Below are positions 48,313 through 56,042 of a stretch of 61,654 nucleotides of DNA, piece after piece (position 1 is the first letter of the stretch; each line of letters opens with the position of its first letter). The notes beneath the pieces are model-generated. The model worked only from the letters and a program-made list of their open reading frames with translations. It was not told the DNA's origin and searched no databases. The DNA lies in the IMG/VR virus record IMGVR_UViG_3300047322_000377, positions 1-61,654 of that record; one strand, 5' to 3'. Source of the DNA: a virus. A program made the translations under genes and the position numbers.

Positions 48313-48779
48313 AGTGCTTTTTCAAAAAGATGGCCGGGGGCGTACTGGTCCCGGCCAACGATGAAACCGCTGAGTGGATTCAAAAGAAAAAGACCGGTGC
48401 CGTGCTGAGCGGTGAATTCGTCGAGCCGCGCAACTATGGCTTCCACAAAAAGGCCTTTGAGCTGGTCAAGTTGGCGTTTGGTCACCACTGCGAAAGTTTT
48501 GATGAAGGCGTGACCTACAAGGGTATTCCTGTAGAGCCTGACTTTGAACGCTTCCGTGAGGACATGACGATCCTGGCCGGTTACTACACGGCCACGTTCT
48601 GTATCACCGGTGAGGTGAAGTTGCGCGCCAAGAGCTGGGCGTTTGGCAGCATGGGGCAAGAGGAGTTTGAGAAGTTCTACAGCGCGCTGATCAACGTGGC
48701 GCTGAAGAATATTTACCGGGGGCAGTACAGCGAGGCTGAGCTGCAAAAAATGGTTAACGACGTGTTGGGGTTTGCATGA
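48309..48779 (+). CDS. DUF1367 protein, 156 aa
   Basis: GTG start at 48309 with GGAGG upstream. Contains VLSGEFVEPRNYGFHKKAFE, KLAFGHHCESFDEGVTYKGI, then AKSWAFGSMGQEEFEKFYSA, the DUF1367 pattern of phage replication/recombination regions. Its job is not known. Confidence 0.8.
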   Translation: MKCFFKKMAGGVLVPANDETAEWIQKKKTGAVLSGEFVEPRNYGFHKKAFELVKLAFGHHCESFDEGVTYKGIPVEPDFERFREDMTILAGYYTATFCITGEVKLRAKSWAFGSMGQEEFEKFYSALINVALKNIYRGQYSEAELQKMVNDVLGFA

Positions 48780-49342
48780 CCATTGAAGAGTGGAAGCCGA
48801 TTCCAGGGTACGGCGGACTTTATGAGGCTTCAAGCCTTGGCCGTGTCAAGGCAAAAGCGCGCACCGTAGTAAAGCGCCATGGCAGCGGTAAGATGATGAG
48901 CCAGAATTACCTGGAGCGGATTCTAAATCCAATTGCCAGAGACAAAGACGGTTATGCGCAGCTTCACATTAGCGTGGACAAGAAGCATTTTTACGTGCGA
49001 GTCCATGCAATGGTTCTTCTTGCGTGGCGCGGACCGCCAAAGCCTGGCCAAGAATGTCTCCATAAAAACGGGGTGCGCGACGATAACCGGCCAACAAATA
49101 TTTCATGGGGGACAGGCAAGGAAAACGCAGAAGACCGAATGCGTCACGGCAACTACAAGGATTGCGAGCACCACAAAATGGCAAAGCTGACGGCGGCACA
49201 GGTCAGCGAAATAAAAGCCAGCCTTGAAAGCGGTGTAAGCCTGGCTGACAAGTTCAAAGTTTCAACCGCCACCATATCGAGTATTCGTTGCGGCAAGACC
49301 TGGAAGAACCATGAAAAAAGCGGAAAAGCAGCACCTCAATAA
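48776..49342 (+). CDS. HNH homing endonuclease with NUMOD4, 188 aa
   Basis: NUMOD4 at the start (EEWKPIPGYGGLYEASSLGR), then VRVHAMVLLAWRG and CLHKNGVRDDNRPTNISWGT, the HNH part, then a C-terminal helix-turn-helix (LTAAQVSEIKASLESGVSLA). Inserted between the DUF1367 gene and the Ref-like gene, overlapping both. Confidence 0.85.
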   Translation: MTIEEWKPIPGYGGLYEASSLGRVKAKARTVVKRHGSGKMMSQNYLERILNPIARDKDGYAQLHISVDKKHFYVRVHAMVLLAWRGPPKPGQECLHKNGVRDDNRPTNISWGTGKENAEDRMRHGNYKDCEHHKMAKLTAAQVSEIKASLESGVSLADKFKVSTATISSIRCGKTWKNHEKSGKAAPQ

Positions 49343-49601
49343 AGTTGCCGAGTTCGGCTGTATCGCTTGCTATGTACAAGGGACGCCCGGCACACCGTGC
49401 GAAATTCATCATCCGCGTGCGGGCGGTGAAATAGGCGCAGGCATGAAGGCCAGCCATTACGATGCTATAGGCCTTTGCGCGCCGCATCACCGGGGCACGG
49501 CCGGCCTGAGTATTCCGAGCATCCACGCCAGCAAGAACGCGTTTATCGAGGCCTTCGGCACCGAGGCGGACTTGCTGGAACTGTCGAAAACATTGATCTA
49601 G
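49311..49601 (+). CDS. Ref-like HNH nuclease, 96 aa
   Basis: KQHLNKVAEFGCIACYVQG, then PCEIHHPRAGGEIGAGMKAS, then HYDAIGLCAPHHRGT is the pattern of the P1 Ref (RecA-dependent nuclease)/HNHc family. Shorter than P1 Ref, with the core H-H and C-x-x-H-H residues present. It may process recombination intermediates. Its start lies inside the end of the upstream homing gene. Confidence 0.75.
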   Translation: MKKAEKQHLNKVAEFGCIACYVQGTPGTPCEIHHPRAGGEIGAGMKASHYDAIGLCAPHHRGTAGLSIPSIHASKNAFIEAFGTEADLLELSKTLI

Positions 49602-49609
49602 GGGGATTC

Positions 49610-50104
49610 ATGTTCATGATCATAGGTATTGACCCAGGGCAAACCGGCTCACTGGTGGCAATGAAGCGAGACGGCACGATCCTCGACACGCTGCTGATGC
49701 CGACGATCAAGATCGGCACCAAAACCCGCGTCAACGGTGCGGCGATTGCGGCCTGGCTCGAAGAAGTGCAAAGCGGCTGGAACTGCATGTGGTATGCGTA
49801 CCTGGAGAAAGTCGGCCCGATGCCCAAGCAACAAGCGTCGAGCAGTTTTTCGTTCGGGCATGCCGCTGGTCTGGTCGAGGGAATTATTACCGGCGCCGGC
49901 ATTCCGCTCACGCTGGTGTCGCCACAAGCCTGGAAGAAGCACGCCGGTCTGATCGGAACTGACAAGGATGTGGCCCGCTCGCGCGCGGTTCAATTGTTTC
50001 CGACCTGTCGAATCTTGGACCAAAAGGGCAAAGGTCAGGCGGTCGCCGACGCGCTACTGATCGCCCGCTATGGCCTTTCCTGCGAGCCTGGCGGTTCGAT
50101 TTAG
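49610..50104 (+). CDS. RuvC-like Holliday-junction resolvase, 164 aa
   Basis: Starts at ATG 49610 (GGGGGA upstream). IIGIDPGQTGSLVAMKRDG carries the first Asp, YLEKVGPMPKQQASSSFSFG the Glu, and KGQAVADALLIARYGL the final Asp, matching the RNase-H-like RuvC family. It would cut four-way junctions before packaging. Confidence 0.85.
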   Translation: MFMIIGIDPGQTGSLVAMKRDGTILDTLLMPTIKIGTKTRVNGAAIAAWLEEVQSGWNCMWYAYLEKVGPMPKQQASSSFSFGHAAGLVEGIITGAGIPLTLVSPQAWKKHAGLIGTDKDVARSRAVQLFPTCRILDQKGKGQAVADALLIARYGLSCEPGGSI

Positions 50105-50342
50105 CCACCATTCGGTCATGTCAAGCTAAATAACTGCTATATCTGGTTGGAGTGCCGCGAGTTTTAAGCGGTACACTCCCGCCGCGTCTTAAAAAACGTA
50201 AACGCCCCACCTTGGCGGGTGGTATCATTTTAACAGGCCTCTCCAAGGTCAGTGCAGGGTCGTTGAAATACCTGTCCGCCAACACCTCCCCGGTGACTGC
50301 TCTTGGAAAGGCCTTTTTTTGGGTCATAAAAAAGTGAAAGGA
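50105..50342 (+). ncRNA. structured non-coding region / possible small RNA with terminator
   Basis: About 240 bases without a convincing gene. Hairpin 1 is GGAGTGCCGC with GCGG-TA-CACTCC (50149-50179). A CCACC/GGTGG hairpin follows at about 50208-50223. A long stem pairs AGGCCTCTCCAAG (50235-50247) with CTTGGAAAGGCCT (50302-50314) and runs into seven T, ending near 50320. This is the layout of a stand-alone RNA ending in a terminator. A -10-like TATATC lies near 50139 with no good -35. Confidence 0.45.
50235..50320 (+). terminator. long-stem rho-independent terminator
   Basis: A 13-base stem with one mismatch, a 54-base interior and a 7-T tract. It ends the transcript of the recombination/replication genes or of the structured RNA before the next gene cluster. 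Confidence 0.7.
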
Positions 50343-50564
50343 ATGAATTCACAATGCGCATCCATTCTCAAATGGTTGCGCGACGGTAAACCCATCACTC
50401 CGCTGCTGGCCCTGGATCAGTTCGGCTGTTTCCGTTTGGCCGCCCGCATCAATGACCTAGTAAAATCAGGTCACACCATCGATTCCACCATGATCGTCGT
50501 CACCAACCGCGACGGAACGACTTCGCGCGTGGCCGAGTACCGGCTGAGCGGGGTGACCGCATGA
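50343..50564 (+). CDS. helix-turn-helix protein, 73 aa
   Basis: ATG 50343 with AAAGGA just upstream. CASILKWLRDGKPITPLLAL, then FRLAARINDLVKSGHTI is the small phage helix-turn-helix domain that often precedes replication genes. A DNA-binding regulator is likely. Confidence 0.7.
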   Translation: MNSQCASILKWLRDGKPITPLLALDQFGCFRLAARINDLVKSGHTIDSTMIVVTNRDGTTSRVAEYRLSGVTA

Positions 50565-51136
50565 GCCATGACATTGCCGAAAAATGCCGAGCCGTTGTCG
50601 GCTCGGAGCGCTTCGAAGTCTTGAGGCTTGCCGCTGATCTATGGCTTGAAGATGTACAGGCCGATGGTCGAGAGCCGATTGCATGTCTTGATGTGCCTGA
50701 GCTGGCCATGGCCATCAAGGCCGCACGCATTCGTGATGCTGCTGGTTATGACGCGGCTCGCGAATATCTGAACGACATTGCTCGCATCCTATTTCTTGAG
50801 CCTGCTCACGCCGAAACGGTTGCACAGAATCATGATGTGAAGACTTCTAAGCCGGGGTACGTGTATGTCCTAACGAATCCTTCGCTTATTGGTCTGGTTA
50901 AAATTGGCATGACAACCGCCACGGTTGAGCACCGAGTAAAACAACTGTCTCGATCAACGTCGATACCCACCAGCTTTGAAGTGCTGGCCAGCTTCGCAAG
51001 CGACAATCCATCAGCGGACGAACAGAAAATCCATGCGCTGCTTAAGCAGTCGCGCGTGCCATCAAGTGAGTTTTTCCGGGTGTCCATCAAGCAGGCGATT
51101 GAAGTGTGCGCCAGTGTTTTAGGGGGTGCAGTTTGA
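50561..51136 (+). CDS. GIY-YIG/T5orf172-domain protein, 191 aa
   Basis: Residues 1-85 are a helical phage domain (FEVLRLAADLWLEDVQADGR, then LAMAIKAARIRDAAGYDAAR). Residues about 95-190 (PGYVYVLTNPSLIGLVKIGM, then HRVKQLSRSTSIP, then ADEQKIHALLKQSRVPSSEF) match the T5orf172/GIY-YIG-like domain. Nuclease activity is possible. Coupled to the initiator gene at its 3' end. Confidence 0.72.
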   Translation: MSHDIAEKCRAVVGSERFEVLRLAADLWLEDVQADGREPIACLDVPELAMAIKAARIRDAAGYDAAREYLNDIARILFLEPAHAETVAQNHDVKTSKPGYVYVLTNPSLIGLVKIGMTTATVEHRVKQLSRSTSIPTSFEVLASFASDNPSADEQKIHALLKQSRVPSSEFFRVSIKQAIEVCASVLGGAV

Positions 51137-51954
51137 ACATTGATCGCAAATTCAAAGGCGTCTGGATTCCGTCCGAGCTGTGGCTTGACCGTGATCTGTC
51201 GATCACTGAAAAAGTGATGATGGTCGAGATTGAAAGCCTTGAGGATGACGTGCGTGGCTGCTACGCCAGCAATGCGCACTTCGCCGCGTTCTTCGGTCTG
51301 TCCAATTCTCGGGTTTCAGAAATCATCAGCGGCCTGAGCGAAAAGGGCTTTGTTTCCGTCGAGCTGATCCGTGAAGGCAAGCGCGTCGTTGAGCGACGAA
51401 TCCGCTTGTCTACCCCCTTCGATAAACCGAATACCCCTTCGGAAAAGGCTTCGAACCCCTTCGGAAAAGGCTTCGAACCCCCTTCGGAAAACACGCAGGG
51501 AAGTAATACAATATTAGGGAATACAAATAAGGGTAAAACCATTGGTCAGGAAGAGGTGGTAACAGAGCCCGTATGTCCAACCCAGGCTATCGTGATCAAG
51601 GATGTTTTCGATCACTGGCGCCTAGCCATGAACTCGCCGCGCTCGAAGATGGACGACAACCGCCGCAAGCTGATCGTCAAAGCGCTGGGCATGTACGCCG
51701 TTGAAGACCTGAAGCGCGCCATCGATGGCTGCGCCGTGTCGCCGTTCCACATGGGTGCCAACGACCGCAAGGAAAAATACAACGGTCTTCATCTGATCTT
51801 TCGGAACGCGGAAAAGATCGATGGTTTCATTGCCAAGGCCGACCAACCACCGGTAGCGCCGAAGCAATCGCCGGTCAATCAAGACTTCGCCAGCAAAGAA
51901 TACAAGGGCACCGCCAATGACGATTTCGCTGATTTCCTCAAGGACGATGAATAA
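51133..51954 (+). CDS. replication initiator, lambda-O-like, 273 aa
   Basis: The start TTG 51133 overlaps the previous stop, with GGGGG upstream. N-terminal winged helix-turn-helix (VWIPSELWLDRDLSITEKVM, CYASNAHFAAFFGLSNSRVS), a low-complexity linker made by the iteron DNA (STPFDKPNTPSEKASNPFGK), then a helical C-terminal domain (FDHWRLAMNSPRSKMDDNRR) that likely recruits the helicase loader. The origin lies inside the gene as in lambda. Confidence 0.78.
   Translation: MNIDRKFKGVWIPSELWLDRDLSITEKVMMVEIESLEDDVRGCYASNAHFAAFFGLSNSRVSEIISGLSEKGFVSVELIREGKRVVERRIRLSTPFDKPNTPSEKASNPFGKGFEPPSENTQGSNTILGNTNKGKTIGQEEVVTEPVCPTQAIVIKDVFDHWRLAMNSPRSKMDDNRRKLIVKALGMYAVEDLKRAIDGCAVSPFHMGANDRKEKYNGLHLIFRNAEKIDGFIAKADQPPVAPKQSPVNQDFASKEYKGTANDDFADFLKDDE
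51412..51545. other. probable replication origin: iterons plus AT-rich tract
   Basis: Two perfect 22-base copies beginning ACCCCTTCGGAAAAGG (51433-51454 and 51455-51476) are flanked by a diverged copy on each side (51412-51432 and 51477-51497). An A+T-rich stretch follows (51500-51545, including AATACAATATTAG). Tandem iterons beside an unwinding region inside the initiator gene are the hallmark of lambda-type origins. Confidence 0.75.
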
Positions 51955-52927
51955 ACCCATGGACGACCTAACCCCTGTCAGTGTTCGCGGTACCTGTGCT
52001 ACCCACGGCATCTGGTCGCATGAAGTCCCGCGCATCAGCGCCGAGCAGGCCAGGGGTCAATGCCCGGAATGCACGCCGGCCCTGAAGCCGGTGCGCATCG
52101 ACATCGAGGAACTGGCGGGCACTTGCGAGACTCACGGCAACTGGGTTAACCCGGTGCCGTCAGTGCTGGCTGCTCGCATGAAGGATCGTTGCCCGAAGTG
52201 CGACCAGCAGGCGATGGACGCCAAGGAGCAGGACCAGCTCAAGGCCCAGCGCACGGCGGTGATCGGCAAGCGTGCGGCGCACCTGCGCAAACTGGTCGAC
52301 GGCGCCGAGATACCCAAACGCTTTATCGGGCGCAGCTTCGAGAACTACCGGCTGGAAGAGGGTAACGAACCGCAAGCCCAGGCCTTGCACCGGGCGCAGA
52401 AGTTTGCGGCCAACTTCCCGCAAGCCATGGAGCTGGGCGCCAACTTCGTGTTTTGCGGCAAGCCCGGCTCCGGCAAGACCCATTTAGCCTGCTCCATTGG
52501 CAACGCCGTCATGAATAACCATGGCGCTGCCGTGCTGTTCATCACCGTGTTCGATGTGATTCAGCGGGTCAAAGCCACCTACGGCGACAAGGATCAATCG
52601 GAACGCACGGTGATGCGCAGCTTTGCCGAGGCTGACTTGTTGATTCTGGACGAGGTAGGCGTGCAATTCGGCACCGACCACGAAAAGGTGATCATTACCG
52701 ACCTGATCAATCGCCGTTACAACGACATGCGCCCGACCATCATCCTGTCCAACTTGGACGAGGCCGAGTTGGGCCAGTTCCTGGGTGAGCGGGTGATGGA
52801 TCGCATGTTCGAGGGCGGCGGCGGGGTGATTGCCTTCGGCTGGGGCAGCTACCGGGCCAAGGTGGCCAGGGATAAAAACCTGCCACGCGGCGACTACCAC
52901 GCCCCGGAATGGATGCAGGGCGAGTGA
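51947..52927 (+). CDS. DnaC-like helicase loader ATPase, 326 aa
   Basis: ATG 51947 overlaps the initiator stop; ATG 51959 is possible. N-terminal zinc-finger-like part (CATHGIWSH, CPEC, CETHGNW, CPKC), then AAA+ core with Walker A FCGKPGSGKTHLA, Walker B LLILDEVG, and TIILSNLD, in the DnaC/IstB-like family. It would place the host DnaB helicase on the phage origin. No phage helicase or polymerase gene was seen in the replication block. Confidence 0.88.
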   Translation: MNKPMDDLTPVSVRGTCATHGIWSHEVPRISAEQARGQCPECTPALKPVRIDIEELAGTCETHGNWVNPVPSVLAARMKDRCPKCDQQAMDAKEQDQLKAQRTAVIGKRAAHLRKLVDGAEIPKRFIGRSFENYRLEEGNEPQAQALHRAQKFAANFPQAMELGANFVFCGKPGSGKTHLACSIGNAVMNNHGAAVLFITVFDVIQRVKATYGDKDQSERTVMRSFAEADLLILDEVGVQFGTDHEKVIITDLINRRYNDMRPTIILSNLDEAELGQFLGERVMDRMFEGGGGVIAFGWGSYRAKVARDKNLPRGDYHAPEWMQGE

Positions 52928-52943
52928 TGTTCAAGTAAGGTTC

Positions 52944-52976
52944 AGCCAGGCACTGGTATAAAACCACGGCCTGGCT
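52944..52976. terminator. hairpin after the replication operon (no T tract)
   Basis: AGCCAGGC and GCCTGGCT make a perfect 8-bp stem with a 17-base loop. There is no T run on either side, so it may be an RNA-stability element or a weak terminator. Confidence 0.4.
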
Positions 52977-52998
52977 GTGCCGCTCCCCCATAGGCGCG

Positions 52999-53082
52999 AT
53001 GAACAGCGCTCAGGGTGGGCGGATGTACCGGCAGGACGAGCAAGCAGCGCAGGCGCGCTCTCAGCGCGTTACAGAAAGATGA
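52999..53082 (+). CDS. possible very small protein, 27 aa
   Basis: ATG to TGA giving MNSAQGGRMYRQDEQAAQAR and a short basic end. No strong ribosome site. Kept as a low-confidence candidate because the product is polar and the gap (52928-53141) is otherwise empty except for the hairpin. Confidence 0.25.
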   Translation: MNSAQGGRMYRQDEQAAQARSQRVTER

Positions 53083-53141
53083 CCAGTTAGGGCAGGTCGG
53101 GGCCAACGGGAGGGGCGGCCCTGCAACGCAGGAGAACCGGC

Positions 53142-53306
53142 ATGATCAATTACGTGAAGGGTTACGCACTGTTAGCGGGGTATGTGGCGCTGACCGAGGT
53201 GGCCGGGTGGAATTACTGGCAGGTGGAGCCCGCCAGTCGCCCCTGGTGGATGGTGGGCGCGCTGGCGGTGCTGGTGTTGGCGCCCAGGCGGCGCCGGGTG
53301 ACTTAG
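53142..53306 (+). CDS. small membrane protein, 54 aa
   Basis: GGAGAA 7 bases before ATG 53142. Two hydrophobic segments (YALLAGYVALTEVAGW, WWMVGALAVLVLA) and a basic C-terminal tail (PRRRRVT), so an inner-membrane protein with two passes. It overlaps the end of the converging minus-strand gene by 4 bases. Confidence 0.6.
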   Translation: MINYVKGYALLAGYVALTEVAGWNYWQVEPASRPWWMVGALAVLVLAPRRRRVT

Positions 53307-53512
53307 GGTTTCTTCAGCCAGTTGAGGCCGTCACGCTCGCAGCGCTTGATGGTGCTGTAGATCGTGCGGTCATGCAGGCCGAAGTAGATGGCGATGTTCT
53401 TCCAGATGTAACCGGAGTGATACATTTCGTAGGCCAGCGCCACGTCGGCGCGGCCCATGCGGCAATCCACGCCGCTGCGCCGGCCGACGACGCGCGGGAA
53501 GCGGTCGGTCAC
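53303..53512 (-). CDS. helix-turn-helix protein, 69 aa
   Basis: VALAYEMYHSGYIWKNIAIY, then FGLHDRTIYSTIKRCE is a helix-turn-helix of the resolvase-like type used by small phage regulators. Last gene of the minus-strand operon that starts at 57775. Confidence 0.7.
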   Translation of the reverse strand: MTDRFPRVVGRRSGVDCRMGRADVALAYEMYHSGYIWKNIAIYFGLHDRTIYSTIKRCERDGLNWLKKP

Positions 53513-54327
53513 GAATCACCCATCATGTCATCACCATGGCATTCGCCGTTGCAGCCACGCTGAAAACAGAACGGGCATGGTGGTTCTTCCTGCGACGGAT
53601 AGAGCTTGCGGGCTTCTTCCAGCGACATCGAAACGGTCGCAGCCCATAAACCGCGAGTTTGCTCGTCTGCGTACTTTGGTAGATACATGCGGCTTTTAGC
53701 GCGCTGGTGATTCGCACAGAACAGGCTGCCAGGCTGGCGTATTGACTGGCAGTGAACGCCGCCGACGCTGGCCGCGCATACCACGCCGTCGATCTGCCGG
53801 TCAGCTACGCTGCTCAACAGGCTTAGCAACTTCAGGCTGTCGCCGTCACGCTCGAACACAGACAAAACCGTCCTATCACCGCCAGGCTCGCCCTGGTCGA
53901 AGCCGATCACCGTCCCGCGATTCATTTTGTCGATCTTATCCCACAGCTCGATACCGCCGTGCAGCAGGCCTTTGTCATAATCGGTCATGCGCTCGTACTC
54001 GTCCTCATCGGCCCGCGGGCGATCAGGCAGCATAATCGAGGGATGTGAACGCATGACTATCGCCCCCGTTGATAGGTCGTCATCAAGGGCGTCAAGGTTG
54101 TCAAAAGCAGAAGGATCAAACACGGGGCGACTGAAGTCAGAGGCATTGTAAACTTCGCAAGAGCCATCCTCATCAGTCAGGCCGGCGTTTTGCAGGTCAA
54201 CACTGGCATACAGCGAGCAACCCGCTTCAAGCGCGGAAATGCCGCCTTCGACGTCAAAGTGAACTTCCAGGCCGTCATTGCCTTCAACCACACGACCGAC
54301 GTAATCAATAACAATGGGCTCTTTCAT
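53509..54327 (-). CDS. hypothetical protein with C-terminal cysteine cluster, 272 aa
   Basis: The start is 54327, with AAGGAG upstream. The N-terminal 80 residues are acidic and beta-rich, the middle has LLHGGIELWDKIDKMNRGTV, and the end has CPFCFQRGCNGEC (zinc-binding). It also has Cys-x(8)-Cys spaced in VHCQSIRQPGSLFCANH. May be two small phage domains joined. Function unknown. Confidence 0.6.
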   Translation of the reverse strand: MKEPIVIDYVGRVVEGNDGLEVHFDVEGGISALEAGCSLYASVDLQNAGLTDEDGSCEVYNASDFSRPVFDPSAFDNLDALDDDLSTGAIVMRSHPSIMLPDRPRADEDEYERMTDYDKGLLHGGIELWDKIDKMNRGTVIGFDQGEPGGDRTVLSVFERDGDSLKLLSLLSSVADRQIDGVVCAASVGGVHCQSIRQPGSLFCANHQRAKSRMYLPKYADEQTRGLWAATVSMSLEEARKLYPSQEEPPCPFCFQRGCNGECHGDDMMGDS

Positions 54328-54707
54328 GGATTCATCTCCTTGACCTTGTCGAGGCAGGCGTTCCATCCCCATTCCGCATCGCTTTGCGGAGAGAATTCGC
54401 GGCGCTCAGGCAGCACCACCGCTACCGGCGCTGGCGGCTCGGCCGGATGGCGGAAAATCGGGAATGGCTCCATATACTCGGCATCGAAAACTTTCTCATA
54501 ACGATGACGCGCATTCTCTGCCGACTTCTTCGATGAAAAGATTTTTTCCGTTCCTGAGATTTCAACTGCCCATGCGAAGACATCACCCTTCCCCGCTTCC
54601 TGAGCGAGAACGGCGCGGAGTTCATCGCGTGCTGCATTTCGAACGTAGCTATGCGTGCTATCCAACCGCTCAGCAAGCTCCCGCTTCACCATCACAAATT
54701 CGCTCAT
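54324..54707 (-). CDS. hypothetical protein, 127 aa
   Basis: FVMVKRELAERLDSTHSYVR then ARDELRAVLAQ at the N-terminus and WGWNACLDKVKEM at the C-terminus, a pattern common in accessory phage proteins of unknown role. Overlaps both neighbours by 4 bases. Confidence 0.62.
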   Translation of the reverse strand: MSEFVMVKRELAERLDSTHSYVRNAARDELRAVLAQEAGKGDVFAWAVEISGTEKIFSSKKSAENARHRYEKVFDAEYMEPFPIFRHPAEPPAPVAVVLPERREFSPQSDAEWGWNACLDKVKEMNP

Positions 54708-54931
54708 GGCTTGATCTCCGTTCCTGCATTACGATCCCTTACGGAAAACAATGCATACCCATCGGGAGTGTTTTCCGGCGCGTTGGATGCGAGCAGCATC
54801 ACCTCTAGGTCTTCTGTTCCGACGTCTTTTGATTCCACAGTGAATCGCCGCTTACCCCATTTTGGATCAGGCCTTAGGCCGTCAGATAGCTTGTAGCCAA
54901 TCTTGCGGTACTCAATAATAAATACGGTCAT
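54704..54931 (-). CDS. hypothetical protein, 75 aa
   Basis: A short beta-rich protein (MTVFIIEYRKIGYKLSDGLR, then RRFTVESKDVGTEDLEVMLL). Coupled by 4-base overlaps on both sides. Not recognised. Confidence 0.58.
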   Translation of the reverse strand: MTVFIIEYRKIGYKLSDGLRPDPKWGKRRFTVESKDVGTEDLEVMLLASNAPENTPDGYALFSVRDRNAGTEIKP

Positions 54932-55575
54932 GACTTGGCCTCTTCGGGTTTGGTGAGGGCGGCTTGTGCTTCCATTATTTCATCAATCGAACGATCAAGC
55001 TCTTCAGCATAGACATATGGAGTGCTGTCGTCTGCTTGAGTTACTTGGACATGCGCAAGAATGTTGTTTTTGCGCAGCCATTGGTAGCGAACAGTATCTT
55101 TCTCAAGCTCCGCATTCCGCCGCTTGGCGTCCGCAAGGCGCTGCTCTGCTTCATTTGCGTCACCTACTGCGGCATCACCACGCAGTCGTTCTGTTTTGAC
55201 TTCGTCGCGGAGAACCATGTTGGCTGCTCGGTAGCCGGCCAGCTCTTCCCGCAAAGCAGCCAGCTCGGATTGGGCGGTGTCATAGTCGGACGCCAGCACG
55301 CAATCACTGTCGAGGCCGACGTTCATGCCCTTGTAACGCGGCACGTCGCGCCGGAAGGCTTGCAGCGGCACATGCTCGGCGCCTTTGTGCGCGGTAATCA
55401 GCATCACGCCGACGCCATGGTTCACCGCGTCAAGCATGGCCGGCAGCATCGCCAGCGGCCCGTTCGGCAGTGGCGTCAAGCCGCCAGCCTTACCTGTCTC
55501 GTCGCACCATTCGCAGCGGCCGCCAAAGACGGTATCAACCTTGGTCCCTGCGCACATTTCACATTGGTCAGTCAT
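54928..55575 (-). CDS. zinc-finger and coiled-coil protein, 215 aa
   Basis: Two Cys pairs at the N-terminus (CEMCAGT and CEWCDET) as in small zinc knuckles, a central segment, then a coiled coil (LAALREELAGYRAANMVLRD, EAEQRLADAKRRNAELEKDT) and WLRKNNILAHVQV near the end, a known phage pattern. Function unknown. Confidence 0.6.
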   Translation of the reverse strand: MTDQCEMCAGTKVDTVFGGRCEWCDETGKAGGLTPLPNGPLAMLPAMLDAVNHGVGVMLITAHKGAEHVPLQAFRRDVPRYKGMNVGLDSDCVLASDYDTAQSELAALREELAGYRAANMVLRDEVKTERLRGDAAVGDANEAEQRLADAKRRNAELEKDTVRYQWLRKNNILAHVQVTQADDSTPYVYAEELDRSIDEIMEAQAALTKPEEAKS

Positions 55576-55720
55576 AGCGGTGGCTCCGTGAGCGTTCGAT
55601 TTCGTCCGAGCCGTAATCGCCGTCCGGCTCGTACTCGTCGTTGGGTTCTTCGGGATCGATCGGTTTGCGCGGCGGCGGCACGAACAGCGGCACGCGCGGT
55701 TTGTCGTCAGGGGTTGGCAT
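55568..55720 (-). CDS. small acidic proline-rich protein, 50 aa
   Basis: ATG 55720 follows GAGGCTGTCCC. The product has VPLFVPPPRKPIDPEEP and an acidic DEYEPDGDYGSDE stretch. It overlaps the gene on each side. Probably real because start site and overlaps fit the operon. Confidence 0.55.
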   Translation of the reverse strand: MPTPDDKPRVPLFVPPPRKPIDPEEPNDEYEPDGDYGSDEIERSRSHRYD

Positions 55721-56042
55721 GGGACAGCCTCTGAGCCAGCGCCTTTACCCGCGCTTCCAGCACCTGCACGTCGGCGGCATGCTGGTCGATGATCGACTGC
55801 AAGGCTTTCAGTGCGCCCAGGTGAATCATTTCCCGACCGCGGATCATCTTCGCGCTGTAGCCAGCCTCCCGACCGCCATTGACGGCGACGTCGATGCGAA
55901 TGCCGTTCACCGTCACGGCATAACCGCCTTGGCCGTTCAGCCCGCGCACGGTGGCCAGGGCGCTAACCGACGACTCATGCGCGGCCCGGGACTTTTCCAG
56001 GTTGGCGACGGCTACCTGGATCGCTTCAATGAGGGCTTTCAT
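55707..56042 (-). CDS. hypothetical helical protein, 111 aa
   Basis: Helices at both ends (ALIEAIQVAVANLEKSRAAH and SIIDQHAADVQVLEARVKAL) with a short beta part in the middle (YAVTVNGIRIDVAVNGG). Overlaps the next gene by 14 bases. No family recognised. Confidence 0.6.
   Translation of the reverse strand: MKALIEAIQVAVANLEKSRAAHESSVSALATVRGLNGQGGYAVTVNGIRIDVAVNGGREAGYSAKMIRGREMIHLGALKALQSIIDQHAADVQVLEARVKALAQRLSHANP

Noticed and set aside
50121-50337. Short open frames on both strands in the gap before 50343
   Set aside because: Products look random, ribosome sites are poor, and the region folds into hairpins with a terminator.
51412-51497. Short CRISPR-like array
   Set aside because: Repeats are adjacent without spacers and lie in the initiator gene; iterons explain them.
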